Assembly: GCA_965204465.1 (NCBI GenBank) | Contig: CBDBES010000002.1 | Coordinates: forward strand, 186,001 to 250,000 | Reading direction: 5' to 3' | DNA length: 64,000 nucleotides | Source of the DNA: CBDBES01 sp965204465 | Lineage (GTDB): Bacteria; Spirochaetota; Leptospiria; Turneriellales; CBDBES01 | In this document: one piece after another, positions 1-8,659 of the stretch | Layout of the letters: every line of letters starts with the position of its first letter | How positions within the stretch are numbered: position 1 is the first letter of the stretch | Notes under the pieces: generated by a model | The model's database searches: none | Told to the model about the DNA's origin: nothing | The model's input: only the letters and a program-made list of their open reading frames with translations | Program-made: the position numbers and the translations under genes

Positions 1-2960
1 TCGCCATCCATTAGAAGCCCAGCCAGATACATTCAGCCTGTTCCCACTTCTATATTGCATGGCATGACGAACTACCTCATCTTTACCAGAAGCAATTTGA
101 GAATACCATTTCCAGATATAATAATGCGGATGGTTTGGGTTATTACGATCGTTATATAGACCTGTGTAATCTCTGTCTTCTTCCACTAATATGACTGAAT
201 TCATTTCATCAAAGTTATATCTAAAGCTTCTATTTATGATACTAGGAACGCCTTGTGAGTTTGTATAAACCCATGATGATCCTTTCAGGCGTTCTATGAT
301 ACCATTATAGTCTAGTTGTTTTACGAGGCCTATCTTCCAGTGACCGTTATAAAAGTCTACAGCCGGCATGTTTATTTTATTTACGCCTCTCTGAAGAAAC
401 TCCCCTAAGATACGGATTGTCTTGATAGATGCATCCTCTTCATTTCTTTGTCCATCATTGTTAATATCTATCGTCGTACTAATATCATTGTCCCAGGCAA
501 TCCAACTCTCTATCACTTGAATATCCTTATCCTGATAGCCTGCTTGGTCCAATTTATTTCTGATCACACCAATTAATTCCCAACCAGGGGCCGTCCCAGG
601 CTCGCCATTACCTAAAGGTTTATCATCAAGAATACGCATATTCCCATAACCCTTACTATCATTCATGGTGATACCAACTGCATTATACAAAGACATTACA
701 TCTGAATTACCAATGAACTGGTCATACATATTCAAAATCTTCTCATAAGCATTGCTACCTGTTAGACCTCCATTTTTAGGACAGTTCTTCCAACAAGGAG
801 AGGCTTCAGATGTAGCGAATGAAACGGGTAATCCATGCTCTTGATATACCCTTTTTATGGCTCTTGTGCCAACTGTCATAGCTTCCATGGCTTGCTGAAT
901 TGTTCCTTTAAATTTTTGCTGTATATTGAGCTCAGCAAAAATAGAATAACTCTGTACCTTACCGACGAAAAGTTTTGCCATATTTCTGAGATAAGTTTCA
1001 AAATGTTCAAGGTTAGTACGGTCACTATCAGTAAAATACAAATCACAGCAACCTCTATCGCCTTTCTTCATGGTAGAAGTAAGAGCATTTCTACCTACCC
1101 ACCAAGTAATATCCTTGATCTCTAAATGTACTTTCAAACCCTTTTCATGCGCGGCGTTAACCCAGCTTATTAATTGGCTAAGATAAGGGGAAGTAAACCC
1201 TCTCTCAATAGTTTGTTCAGGATTCGGTTCTATGAGTCTCCAACGAGTCCAAAAATGAGCATGACTGATTCCATCAAATACTTCTCTTTCGAAATCACGG
1301 ATACTTAAAGAACCTGTTAGGTCTGGATAGTTGCGTATGGGATGCAATCTAGACCCATATTCAATATGATGTCTACCTCCCCAGTGAGGGATGGGCAGCT
1401 CTGATACCGTCTTGCCTGTACTCTGTTCATTTGATTCAGTATCAACAGATCTGATCGTAAAGGTGTACATCGTACCATTGGTTAAACCGGTAATGCTCTC
1501 TCTCATATCTTCTCCCGGAGCCCCTGAGAATTCCCTCACAGAACCTGCATCTCCAGGAGTCCAGCTTACTTTGACTTTTGAAAAGTCAGAATCTGCCGGA
1601 TTTTGCCACCATAACTTGATCTCTGTATCGCTTGAAATGGCTTTTACATTCGTTACATCTTGCGGAGGAGTGACATCGTCTATGGTAGACACAGAAATGA
1701 TCTGGCCGGTAACCTGTTTATTACCCAGGAAATCAATGGTTTTAAAAGTGAAAGTATAGGTTACGTCATTAGCTAATCCGGTTATGGTTGCGCTCATAGA
1801 TGCTCCGGGAAGGCCTGAAAATTCCATTACGGAATCTGAATGCCCTGGAGCGCTATAGCTTATTTCTACTTTTGAAAAATCTATATTAGAAGGATTTTTC
1901 CAGCTCAGAGATATCTCTCTTTCTGCAGGAGTAGCGAAAAGTTCAGTTATATCTCCCGGAGGAAAAGTATCATTAAGCATAATGGGAATGACCTTGCCTT
2001 CAACCTGCTTATTTTCGTTACTATCAATGGTTTTAAAAGTAAAATTATAGGTTATGTCATCGAGCAGCCCGGTGATGGTTTCGCTCATAGATGCTCCCGG
2101 GAGCCCTTCAAACTCTATTACGGAACCTGTATCTTCCGGAGCACTCCAGCTTACTTCTACTTTCGCAAAATCAGTATTAGAAGGATTTACCCAGCTCAGA
2201 GAGACCTCTCCTTCCGCAGAAGTAGTGGAAAGTTCAGTTATACTTCCCGGGGGGAAAATATCATTGAGCATAATGGGAATGGCTCTGCCTTCACCCTGCT
2301 TATTTTCGTTACCATCAATGGTTTTAAAAGTGAAGGTATAGGTTACGTCATCGACCAGTCCGGTGATGGTTTCGGTCATGGGTTCTCCTGGAAGCCCTTC
2401 AAATTCCGTTACGGAAACCGCATGTTCTGGAGAACTCCAGCTAACTTCTACTTTCGTAAAATCATCATTTATCGGATTTATCCAACTCAGAGAGACTTCT
2501 CCTTCTGCAGATGCAACAGAAAGTTCAGTTATATCCCCGGAGGGAAAACATCATTAAGCGTAATGGAAGCGACTATGCCTTCACCCTGTTTATTTCCAGT
2601 AGCATCAATGGTTTTAAAAGTGAAAACATAGGCGCCATCCACCAATCCGGTGATGGTTTCGTTCATAGATTCCTCTGGAAACCCTTCAAATTCCATCATG
2701 GAATTTATATCTTCAGAAAACCAGCTCACTTCTACTTTCGTAAAATCAGTATCGATGGGGTTTTTCCACTGTAGAAATACTTTTCTTTCTTCAGGATTCG
2801 TGAAAAGCTCAGTTATATTCCCGGGAGGGAGAATATCACGCATAGCACCTTCTTGATTTGTGTTGCCATCGCAATTGCTTAACGAGCTAAAAAAGAGAAG
2901 GGCTAATAAACAGCCAATGCAGAAAATTTGAAAACGTATAGCTCTAATTTTTTTAAGCAT
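1..2960 (-). pseudogene. Frameshifted lipoprotein: FN3-like repeats plus glycoside-hydrolase-like domain (partial)
   Basis: The reading frame starts at ATG 2960 behind a GGAGG site and runs off the left edge. Residues 1-30 form a lipoprotein signal ending SLSNC. Five repeats of about 95 residues follow (roughly 2835-1390), each with a PPG-ITEL start, a W-NP-DF-KVEVSW core and an E-ITGL--YTFT-KTID end, resembling fibronectin type III domains. After 1390 comes a TIM-barrel-like region. Candidate catalytic glutamates lie in SIFAELNIQQ (about 915-950) and IQVIESWIAW (about 500-530), as in clan GH-A glycosidases; the exact family is not recognised. At 2535-2539 one base is missing relative to the sister repeats (CCCC where they read CTCCC on the plus strand), giving a stop just after FPPGI. 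Downstream, the other frame is open to position 1. The break is either a real frameshift or a sequencing error. Apart from it, the coding potential is intact. Confidence 0.8.
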
Positions 2961-3131
2961 TTGAACCTCCAGGTAGCTGGTCGTAGGGCAAACTGGACAT
3001 AAAAGCTCGTCAAGTCGAATGACGACCAGCACCGAATACATAATAATGGGCGATCCCAACCTCAATTTCAATAAAAGAAAAGGCTGGGATCATTTAAGCT
3101 CGAATAGACGTTTGGTGCAAGTATTGAAAAG

Positions 3132-3470
3132 TTAATTGAGGTGTAAAGATGAAAGAGTCGTTGATCTTTGCAACAAAGGGGTATTGTCTGCTTTATTTAA
3201 TAAAATACCTGGATCGGCATCTTGTATATTTAGGATGATCAATCTTCCTAAAATAGATTGGTAATATTCATCCTGGGTTACGACCTCATGTTCTAGCATA
3301 GTAGACCTTGTTGCTATTTCGTCATCTTCCAGAGTAATTATGATTTTCTGAGGTTCACCCCAGTTTGAAGGACTGAATATAGCTGAGGATGGCGAAATTT
3401 TTAAATTTTGAATGGTACGATCAGAAATAGAGATATTTATGGCCACATCTTTTTTGGGGATAGCAGGATT
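3132..3470 (-). pseudogene. Fragment of a Calx-beta/Ig-like repeat protein
   Basis: A 113-codon open stretch follows a stop at 3471-3473 and has no credible start; the only candidate is GTG at 3446. It encodes ISPSSAIFSPSNWGEPQKI followed by ITLEDDEIA. This is the pattern of the repeats (SPSSLTFTxxNWxxPQxVTVTGxDD) common in large surface proteins of spirochaetes and other diderms. It lies between the end of the acyltransferase gene and the frameshifted lipoprotein gene. I read it as the surviving C-terminal piece of a degraded surface protein. It could alternatively be the tail of an ORF broken by a frameshift upstream, but the upstream DNA already codes for the acyltransferase. Confidence 0.55.
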
Positions 3471-3481
3471 TCAGGAGAAAT

Positions 3482-4267
3482 TCAAATACCATATTCCTTT
3501 TCTAATTTTTTGATCTCATTAATAATTTGTAATGATAGATCTTTCTGTCCCCTAAGGCCTGTATGTTTGGTCTTAGGCTTAAAAACATTATACTTTATTT
3601 TAAAGCGAGTACCCCGATAAGGATAATTCAGAGGCCCCAGATCATAGTTATGTTTTATAGAATTATTTAAATAAACCGTCATTACATTACAATCAGGAAG
3701 TATTTTCTGAAGAACAGATCCTACTCCATATTTTACTTCTTTTAAATCAAGACGCCCTATTCTTGTCCTTGTTCCCTCTGGGAATATAAGAACTGGCTCT
3801 CTCATTAAAAGCAAATAAAGAACCTTATCCAGAATATTCTTATGGTGTTTACCCGTTCCTTTGCGATCCACCAACATGCATTTAGCTAAATAAGCTACAA
3901 CACGATAAATGACATTCTCTCTGGCTAATTCTTTTGCAGGAACGTTCCACATGAAATCTTCATAGTTAAACAGATAATGCCAAATAGATCCAAATGCCCA
4001 AATAAGAATTATAGAATCAATGATCGTAATATGATTCGAGCAAATGATCAATGGTGTATTTGAATTCTTCCTGAAATCCTTGAAAGATTTTCTGATCTCT
4101 TTTATATTTTCTATTCTATACTTGAGTATAAAAAAGAGAATAGAAAGTACGACCACACTAGCCGGTACAACAGATATATGACCTAAAAGCCTTTGTAATT
4201 TTAAATCAAAATATTTTTTGTATTTTGATTTTGAAATAGTTTCTTTATTTTCTACCATATACGGCAT
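3482..4267 (-). CDS. PlsC-family lysophospholipid acyltransferase
   Basis: This is a 1-acyl-glycerol-3-phosphate acyltransferase-type enzyme, expected to transfer acyl chains to a lysophospholipid or related acceptor at the inner membrane. The catalytic NHX4D motif is seen in CSNHITIIDSI and the substrate-binding motif in FPEGTRTRIG. A hydrophobic segment (VVPASVVVLSILFFIL) precedes the catalytic box. The frame can be extended to TTG 4282. ATG 4267 or ATG 4258 is the more natural start. It is the last gene of the leftward fatty-acid operon, directly behind the acyl carrier protein gene, so it probably uses acyl-ACP made by that operon. The acceptor cannot be told from sequence. Confidence 0.85.
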   Translation of the reverse strand: MPYMVENKETISKSKYKKYFDLKLQRLLGHISVVPASVVVLSILFFILKYRIENIKEIRKSFKDFRKNSNTPLIICSNHITIIDSIILIWAFGSIWHYLFNYEDFMWNVPAKELARENVIYRVVAYLAKCMLVDRKGTGKHHKNILDKVLYLLLMREPVLIFPEGTRTRIGRLDLKEVKYGVGSVLQKILPDCNVMTVYLNNSIKHNYDLGPLNYPYRGTRFKIKYNVFKPKTKHTGLRGQKDLSLQIINEIKKLEKEYGI

Positions 4268-4324
4268 ATCTATAAGTAGCAATAAAAAATAAAGGATGCC
4301 TGGCTGAAGGAATCCCGAATATAA

Positions 4325-4579
4325 TCAGGAACCTAATTTTTTTTGCACAAAGTCTATTACACTACGAAGAGTGGTAGCGTCGTTCAATTCTTCATCGCCA
4401 ATCTCAATATCAAATTCATCTTCTAATTTAATTATAATATCGATCATTCTGGATGAGTTAACCTGAAGATCATCAAGAAGGTTGATATCTTCATTCGTTG
4501 AGTTTGCTAAAAAAGATTCATCTTTTGCAAATGGTTTAATTATCTGCACAAGACGCTTTAAAATTTCTTCTCTATCCAT
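4325..4579 (-). CDS. Acyl carrier protein with atypical attachment motif
   Basis: An 84-residue acidic, helical protein of ACP size. The region LLDDLQVNSSRMIDIIIKLE corresponds to the helix II start of ACPs, where the phosphopantetheine serine normally sits in a DSL motif. Here it reads N-S-S, so the Asp and Leu are replaced. The rest (EDEFDIEIGDEEL) matches the ACP fold well. A strong AGGAGG site precedes ATG 4579. It lies between the phosphopantetheinyl transferase and acyltransferase genes in the same direction. It is probably a dedicated carrier for this operon rather than the general housekeeping AcpP. Confidence 0.8.
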   Translation of the reverse strand: MDREEILKRLVQIIKPFAKDESFLANSTNEDINLLDDLQVNSSRMIDIIIKLEDEFDIEIGDEELNDATTLRSVIDFVQKKLGS

Positions 4580-4587
4580 ATTACCTC

Positions 4588-5250
4588 CTAAACTAGACCA
4601 CCTTCATCTATGCATGAAGCAACAAATCTTCCCTGATGACTCAGTGAGATAGAAAAAAGTAATCTTTTATCCTTAAAATAAACATAAGGAATTTTCTTAT
4701 ATTTTTTTATACTTATGCTGTCAATATGTAAATTAAAAAGTTTACTTAAATTATTTTTGAGTTGAAACCGAACCAAGGTAGACTCATTTATATTCCTATT
4801 TATATATTTCATTTTTTGAGCCAGCATATTTTTATCGTCAATCCAGTTTCTATATCTTAAATTATGCATATCGTTATTTTTATAGTTATCTTCATATTGA
4901 AAAGGTAAAATAGCTGTTGAATGTATGTAATCAGAATTGGATCTAACAAAGGTTTTCATATAAATATCCTTATAATAAATTCCTTTTAGGCAATTTGAGG
5001 CTATAAAATTCTTAGGTTGGAAAGTAGTATCTATAAAACATTGTTTTACCGCCTTATATGTAGATTCTTTCATGGACCACAATTGCCATAGTAAATTATG
5101 TGGTTCTTCAGCTTTTTGGATCATATCATATTCATTAGAAGTAAAAGCCCTTTTACAAAATCTTTTATCATTTACTTTATAAGGAGTATCTTTATCTTTC
5201 ATATCTATAATATCATTGCCGATAAAAAACATTTTTTGCTCAGAAATCAT
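4588..5250 (-). CDS. Sfp/AcpS-type 4'-phosphopantetheinyl transferase
   Basis: This enzyme transfers phosphopantetheine from CoA to an ACP serine. The diagnostic motifs are present: GNDIID near the N-terminus (Mg-binding Asp) and LWSMKESTYKA (the W-x-x-KE-x-x-K helix). The C-terminal SISLSHQGRFVASCI resembles the fold's last strand. The chosen start, ATG 5250, shares one base with the stop codon of the upstream ketosynthase gene (TAATG), suggesting translational coupling. ATG 5262 in the same frame is also possible and would overlap by 13 bases. The substrate is most likely the ACP encoded immediately downstream. Confidence 0.85.
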   Translation of the reverse strand: MISEQKMFFIGNDIIDMKDKDTPYKVNDKRFCKRAFTSNEYDMIQKAEEPHNLLWQLWSMKESTYKAVKQCFIDTTFQPKNFIASNCLKGIYYKDIYMKTFVRSNSDYIHSTAILPFQYEDNYKNNDMHNLRYRNWIDDKNMLAQKMKYINRNINESTLVRFQLKNNLSKLFNLHIDSISIKKYKKIPYVYFKDKRLLFSISLSHQGRFVASCIDEGGLV

Positions 5251-6527
5251 TATGAAGGCCATTTCTTTAGAACGATACAGCCATTCACATCGCCAAAACC
5301 AAAGCTTGCTTTGGCTAAAATATTTATATCCATGTCAACAGTCTTTTGGACGATCCTATCCTTAAAAGGTAATAACTTTTCATGCAGATCTTCGCAGTTT
5401 AAAGATCCATGTAAAAAACCCTTGTATATCTGAATCACCGCACAAACCATTTCTATGCTGCCGGCCGCCCCTAGTCCATGCCCGATCAATGATTTAGTTG
5501 CATTTACATAGGGCATTTCTTCTGGTTTTACATTCAGCGCGCCTCTCCAATTTTCTATTTCTAATGGATCTGCAAAAGTAGCCGTTAAATGACCGTTAAT
5601 GGAATCAACCTGGCTGCCTTCTATTTGCGCAGACTTCACAGCATTCTTAATGCAAAGCTTTACTCCATTTGGATTCGGTGCGGTCATAGAACCTCCTTGC
5701 CGATGTCCGCCAGAATTTACGGAAGCACCTGCAATTTCGGCGTATATTCTTGCATTTCTTTTTGAAGCGCTTTCTAAAGACTCTAGAAATAATATACCAC
5801 CCCCCGAACCAGGTATAAAACCCCCCGCTGTTTGGCTCATAGGACGGGAAGCCTTTTGAGGTTCTGCATTCAATTTTGTATTGAGTACTCTCATAGAATC
5901 GAATCCAGCCCATATATGTTTGTCTGAACCCTCAACAGAACCCACTAACATTTTATCAGAATGACCGTATTTTATTTTATAGTATCCTTCAATAATGGCT
6001 TCTGTACCAGTAGTACAAGCACTACTATTTGAAGTGACCTGCCCACCCAGTCCTAAAATACCGCCTAATTTAGCGGATACAGAACTAGACATCACTTGTT
6101 CTGCTATAGTAGAACCCATACGACGAATTTTCTTATTTGCAACACCTGGTACTAATTTGTCAATGATCGTATCCATCCCACCTAATCCACAACCAATTAC
6201 GGCTCCTGTGTCCCAAAAAACCTCATCTGTATTTTCTCTGGATACTTCAAATCCAGCATCTTTCCAGGCATCGATTCCACTAATGCCTGCATATATCATT
6301 GCTTCGTTCATCGCGATCATATCTTCTTCCGTAAAATAATTTTCTAATTTAGAAGCCACATCCTGGGGTCTTCCCCCTACTCTACAGCCAAAACCATATT
6401 CCTCTAACTCTTCTATATAACGGATACCGCTTTTACTATTTCTCAAGGCATCTTCAAGATCCCCTAAGCCATGCGCATTAGAAGAAATGACTCCCATACC
6501 TGTAACCACTACTCTATTTTGTTTCAT
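5250..6527 (-). CDS. fabF: Beta-ketoacyl-ACP synthase, FabF type
   Basis: A 425-residue condensing enzyme that elongates acyl-ACP with malonyl-ACP. It begins with the family's VVVTGMGVIS. The catalytic triad is visible: Cys171 in NSSACTTGTEA, His313 in SINGHLTATFADP and His349 in KSLIGHGLGAAGS. The first histidine context (NGHLTATFADPLE) departs from the usual NAHGTSTPxND, suggesting a divergent subgroup. The gene overlaps the dehydratase gene by 14 bases and is joined to the phosphopantetheinyl transferase gene. No FabH-type initiating synthase is present in the operon, so priming must come from elsewhere. Confidence 0.9.
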   Translation of the reverse strand: MKQNRVVVTGMGVISSNAHGLGDLEDALRNSKSGIRYIEELEEYGFGCRVGGRPQDVASKLENYFTEEDMIAMNEAMIYAGISGIDAWKDAGFEVSRENTDEVFWDTGAVIGCGLGGMDTIIDKLVPGVANKKIRRMGSTIAEQVMSSSVSAKLGGILGLGGQVTSNSSACTTGTEAIIEGYYKIKYGHSDKMLVGSVEGSDKHIWAGFDSMRVLNTKLNAEPQKASRPMSQTAGGFIPGSGGGILFLESLESASKRNARIYAEIAGASVNSGGHRQGGSMTAPNPNGVKLCIKNAVKSAQIEGSQVDSINGHLTATFADPLEIENWRGALNVKPEEMPYVNATKSLIGHGLGAAGSIEMVCAVIQIYKGFLHGSLNCEDLHEKLLPFKDRIVQKTVDMDINILAKASFGFGDVNGCIVLKKWPS

Positions 6528-6990
6528 TTATGATCCCTATTCCAGACATAGATCCCCTGGCGGCAATTTTATTACCTTGAAGTTCAATATTTACATCTGC
6601 TTTGATCTTATTTCTACGAAAAAATGTCTTATTACTTTTTACTGTAACCAGAGTCTCTGGGGGCACCACCTCTAAAAATTCAATATCCGTTTCTGCCAGA
6701 AAAGTAACCATTTTAGAATTGATTCCAGATCGTTTCGCTAAATAAAAAGTAATGGGAATTAAGCCTATCTGCGCCATGCATTCGGTCAATATTACTCCTG
6801 GTGTTATGGGATTGCCAGGAAAATGCCCTTCATAAAAGAATTCTGTCTTCTTAAAAAAATATTGGCCAATGCAATGATCTTCAGAGAGTTCTAAAATAGA
6901 GTCTATAAATCTAAAAGGAGGCTGTTGGGGAATAGATATTAGAATATTTTCTCTCGTTTCCAAAGAAGCATAGGAATCAGCTCCCTCCAT
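6514..6990 (-). CDS. fabZ: 3-hydroxyacyl-ACP dehydratase, FabZ-like hot-dog protein
   Basis: It dehydrates beta-hydroxyacyl-ACP. The hot-dog active-site segment GHFPGNPITPGVILTECMAQ carries the catalytic His and Glu at the expected spacing. ATG 6990 is preferred because a GGAGG lies six bases before it. Earlier in-frame starts (GTG 7017, ATG 7008, ATG 7002) lie deeper inside fabG. With this start the gene overlaps fabG by 14 bases and fabF by 14 bases, indicating a tightly coupled operon. At 158 residues it is within the FabZ range. Confidence 0.88.
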   Translation of the reverse strand: MEGADSYASLETRENILISIPQQPPFRFIDSILELSEDHCIGQYFFKKTEFFYEGHFPGNPITPGVILTECMAQIGLIPITFYLAKRSGINSKMVTFLAETDIEFLEVVPPETLVTVKSNKTFFRRNKIKADVNIELQGNKIAARGSMSGIGIINETK

Positions 6991-7708
6991 ATAGGCCTCC
7001 ATTGACATGAAAAACACTTCCAGAACAATAATTACCTGAAGTCGCTAAAAAAAGAACCACTTCCGCTACTTCTTCTGGTTTCCCCATCCTCTTTAAAGGA
7101 ATTTTTTTAAGAAGTTCTGCTTTATTCTCTTCTTTTATATTCCTGGTCATTTCTGTATCAATAAAACCGGGAGCTACTGAATTTACAAGAATATTATGAC
7201 CAGCTAATTCAAGCGCAATTGTTTTGGTAAAATTATTAATGGCCGCTTTGGTCATTCCATATAGAGACTGCGCTGGATTACCGATACTGCCTATAATACT
7301 TGAAATATTGATGATCCTACCACCATTTTGGCGGATCATCAGGCGAGATAATTTTTTCGTTAAATACCAAGTGGAACGTAAATTAACCTGGATCGTTTTT
7401 TCAAATTCTTCTACCGTAGCAGAAAAAATAGGATTATCCAGTGCAATCCCCGCATTGTTTACGAGTACATCCAGGCCTAGACCCAATTCTTTTCGAATGA
7501 AGTCATGTATTTTGTCTATATCATCTAAATTAGAAAGGTCAGCTTGTACTAAATGGACATTTTCAAAATTGTCCATTATTTCTTCCACCTTTTGCTTAGA
7601 ATGATTATAATGCAAAATTACTCTAAAGCCATTTTCGGCCAATGCTTTAGAACAAGCAGAACCAATGCCTCCGCTAGCGCCAGTGATAAGAGCTGTTTTT
7701 AGATCCAT
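6977..7708 (-). CDS. fabG: 3-oxoacyl-ACP reductase FabG (SDR)
   Basis: A 243-residue short-chain dehydrogenase that reduces beta-ketoacyl-ACP using NAD(P)H. The glycine-rich nucleotide motif TGASGGIG is at residues 9-16. NNAGI, the catalytic Ser in NISSIIG, and YGMTKAA (YxxxK) are all present, and the C-terminus ends HVNGGLYGGS as is typical. It sits between the enoyl reductase and dehydratase genes of the operon, which supports FabG over other SDR functions. Confidence 0.9.
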   Translation of the reverse strand: MDLKTALITGASGGIGSACSKALAENGFRVILHYNHSKQKVEEIMDNFENVHLVQADLSNLDDIDKIHDFIRKELGLGLDVLVNNAGIALDNPIFSATVEEFEKTIQVNLRSTWYLTKKLSRLMIRQNGGRIINISSIIGSIGNPAQSLYGMTKAAINNFTKTIALELAGHNILVNSVAPGFIDTEMTRNIKEENKAELLKKIPLKRMGKPEEVAEVVLFLATSGNYCSGSVFHVNGGLYGGS

Positions 7709-7713
7709 AAGAG

Positions 7714-8649
7714 CTATTTACAAATTCTTTCTCCTCCGTCTACTCTTATAAGAGAGCCATTCACCCAAGAAGCTTCTTTTTGACACAATAAATAGATTAC
7801 ATTTGCCACATCTTGGGGAGTGGTTAATCTTTTAAAAGGATTGAATGACCTGGACCTGGCGGCTAGATTTTCGCTACCAGGGATCAACTGCAAAGCAGGT
7901 GTAAGAGTAACTCCCGGTTGAACAATATTAGAACGAATTCCATAGGGAGAAAATTCTTTTGCTATACTACGAGAAGCAGATTCAAGGGCGCATTTAGCTA
8001 TGCTTACGGCTGCATAACCATACCAGGCAACTTCATTCCCTTCACTGGTAAGCCCAATTACTTGTGCATTTTCAGAGAAAAGTTTTTTTTGAAAGACTTT
8101 TTTGGTCCAGCTGATAAGACTCGTACCCATGGCATAAACTGTATTTGCAATATCTTCATCTTCCAAAAGGGATTCACTATTATATTGAGGAGAAGTTACC
8201 AATGTATGAAATTCATCCATTCCATTATGAAATAAGTCGTCAATCTTCTCTTGCAAAGTGTCTTCTTCCATATTTAATTTAGAAGCCAGTTCTTTTACAG
8301 GTAATTTTTGGTCGCCTTGTTTTAAAGGGGCCAATAGCTTTAAATTTCCAAATGCAATGGAATGAAGTAATATTTTTATACGTCCATCTTTTATTTCATT
8401 TGAAATAGAATCAGTAATTTCTTGCATGGATACAGGATCAAGAGCATCCTGGTTATAGGTAACCAAAGAAACTTGATTATTTCTTATTTCTTCAAAATCT
8501 TCCTGGATCCTTTTCATAGTAGACTTTCTGTCTCTATGAACAATGCATATATTCATGCCATGCTTGCTCAATTTCTTAGCCGTAGCTAAACCAAAACCAC
8601 TGGATCCTCCTAAAATAAGAGCCCAATCATTTTTATTAAAATCATTCAT
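7714..8649 (-). CDS. Enoyl-ACP reductase-like SDR (FabI type)
   Basis: A 311-residue SDR with N-terminal LGGSSGFGLATA. The active site reads YGYAAVSIAK, a Tyr-x6-Lys spacing, which distinguishes FabI-type enoyl reductases from ordinary SDRs (Tyr-x3-Lys). The C-terminus (GSLIRVDGGERI) also fits. The protein is longer than typical FabI (about 260 residues) because of an insertion around residues 100-150 (LNMEEDTLQEKIDDLFHNG). It lies between fabD and fabG, completing the reductive cycle. I am fairly sure of the reaction class, less so of the substrate. Confidence 0.78.
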   Translation of the reverse strand: MNDFNKNDWALILGGSSGFGLATAKKLSKHGMNICIVHRDRKSTMKRIQEDFEEIRNNQVSLVTYNQDALDPVSMQEITDSISNEIKDGRIKILLHSIAFGNLKLLAPLKQGDQKLPVKELASKLNMEEDTLQEKIDDLFHNGMDEFHTLVTSPQYNSESLLEDEDIANTVYAMGTSLISWTKKVFQKKLFSENAQVIGLTSEGNEVAWYGYAAVSIAKCALESASRSIAKEFSPYGIRSNIVQPGVTLTPALQLIPGSENLAARSRSFNPFKRLTTPQDVANVIYLLCQKEASWVNGSLIRVDGGERICK

Positions 8650-8659
8650 TTTATTTATC

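Noticed and set aside
1391..2774. Several plus-strand ORFs with similar sequences
   Set aside because: They are shadows of the minus-strand FN3-like repeats; the repeated look comes from the real gene.
2961..3071. N-terminal extension of the FN3-repeat lipoprotein to 3071
   Set aside because: It would bury the lipoprotein signal; ATG 2960 has a GGAGG at the right distance.
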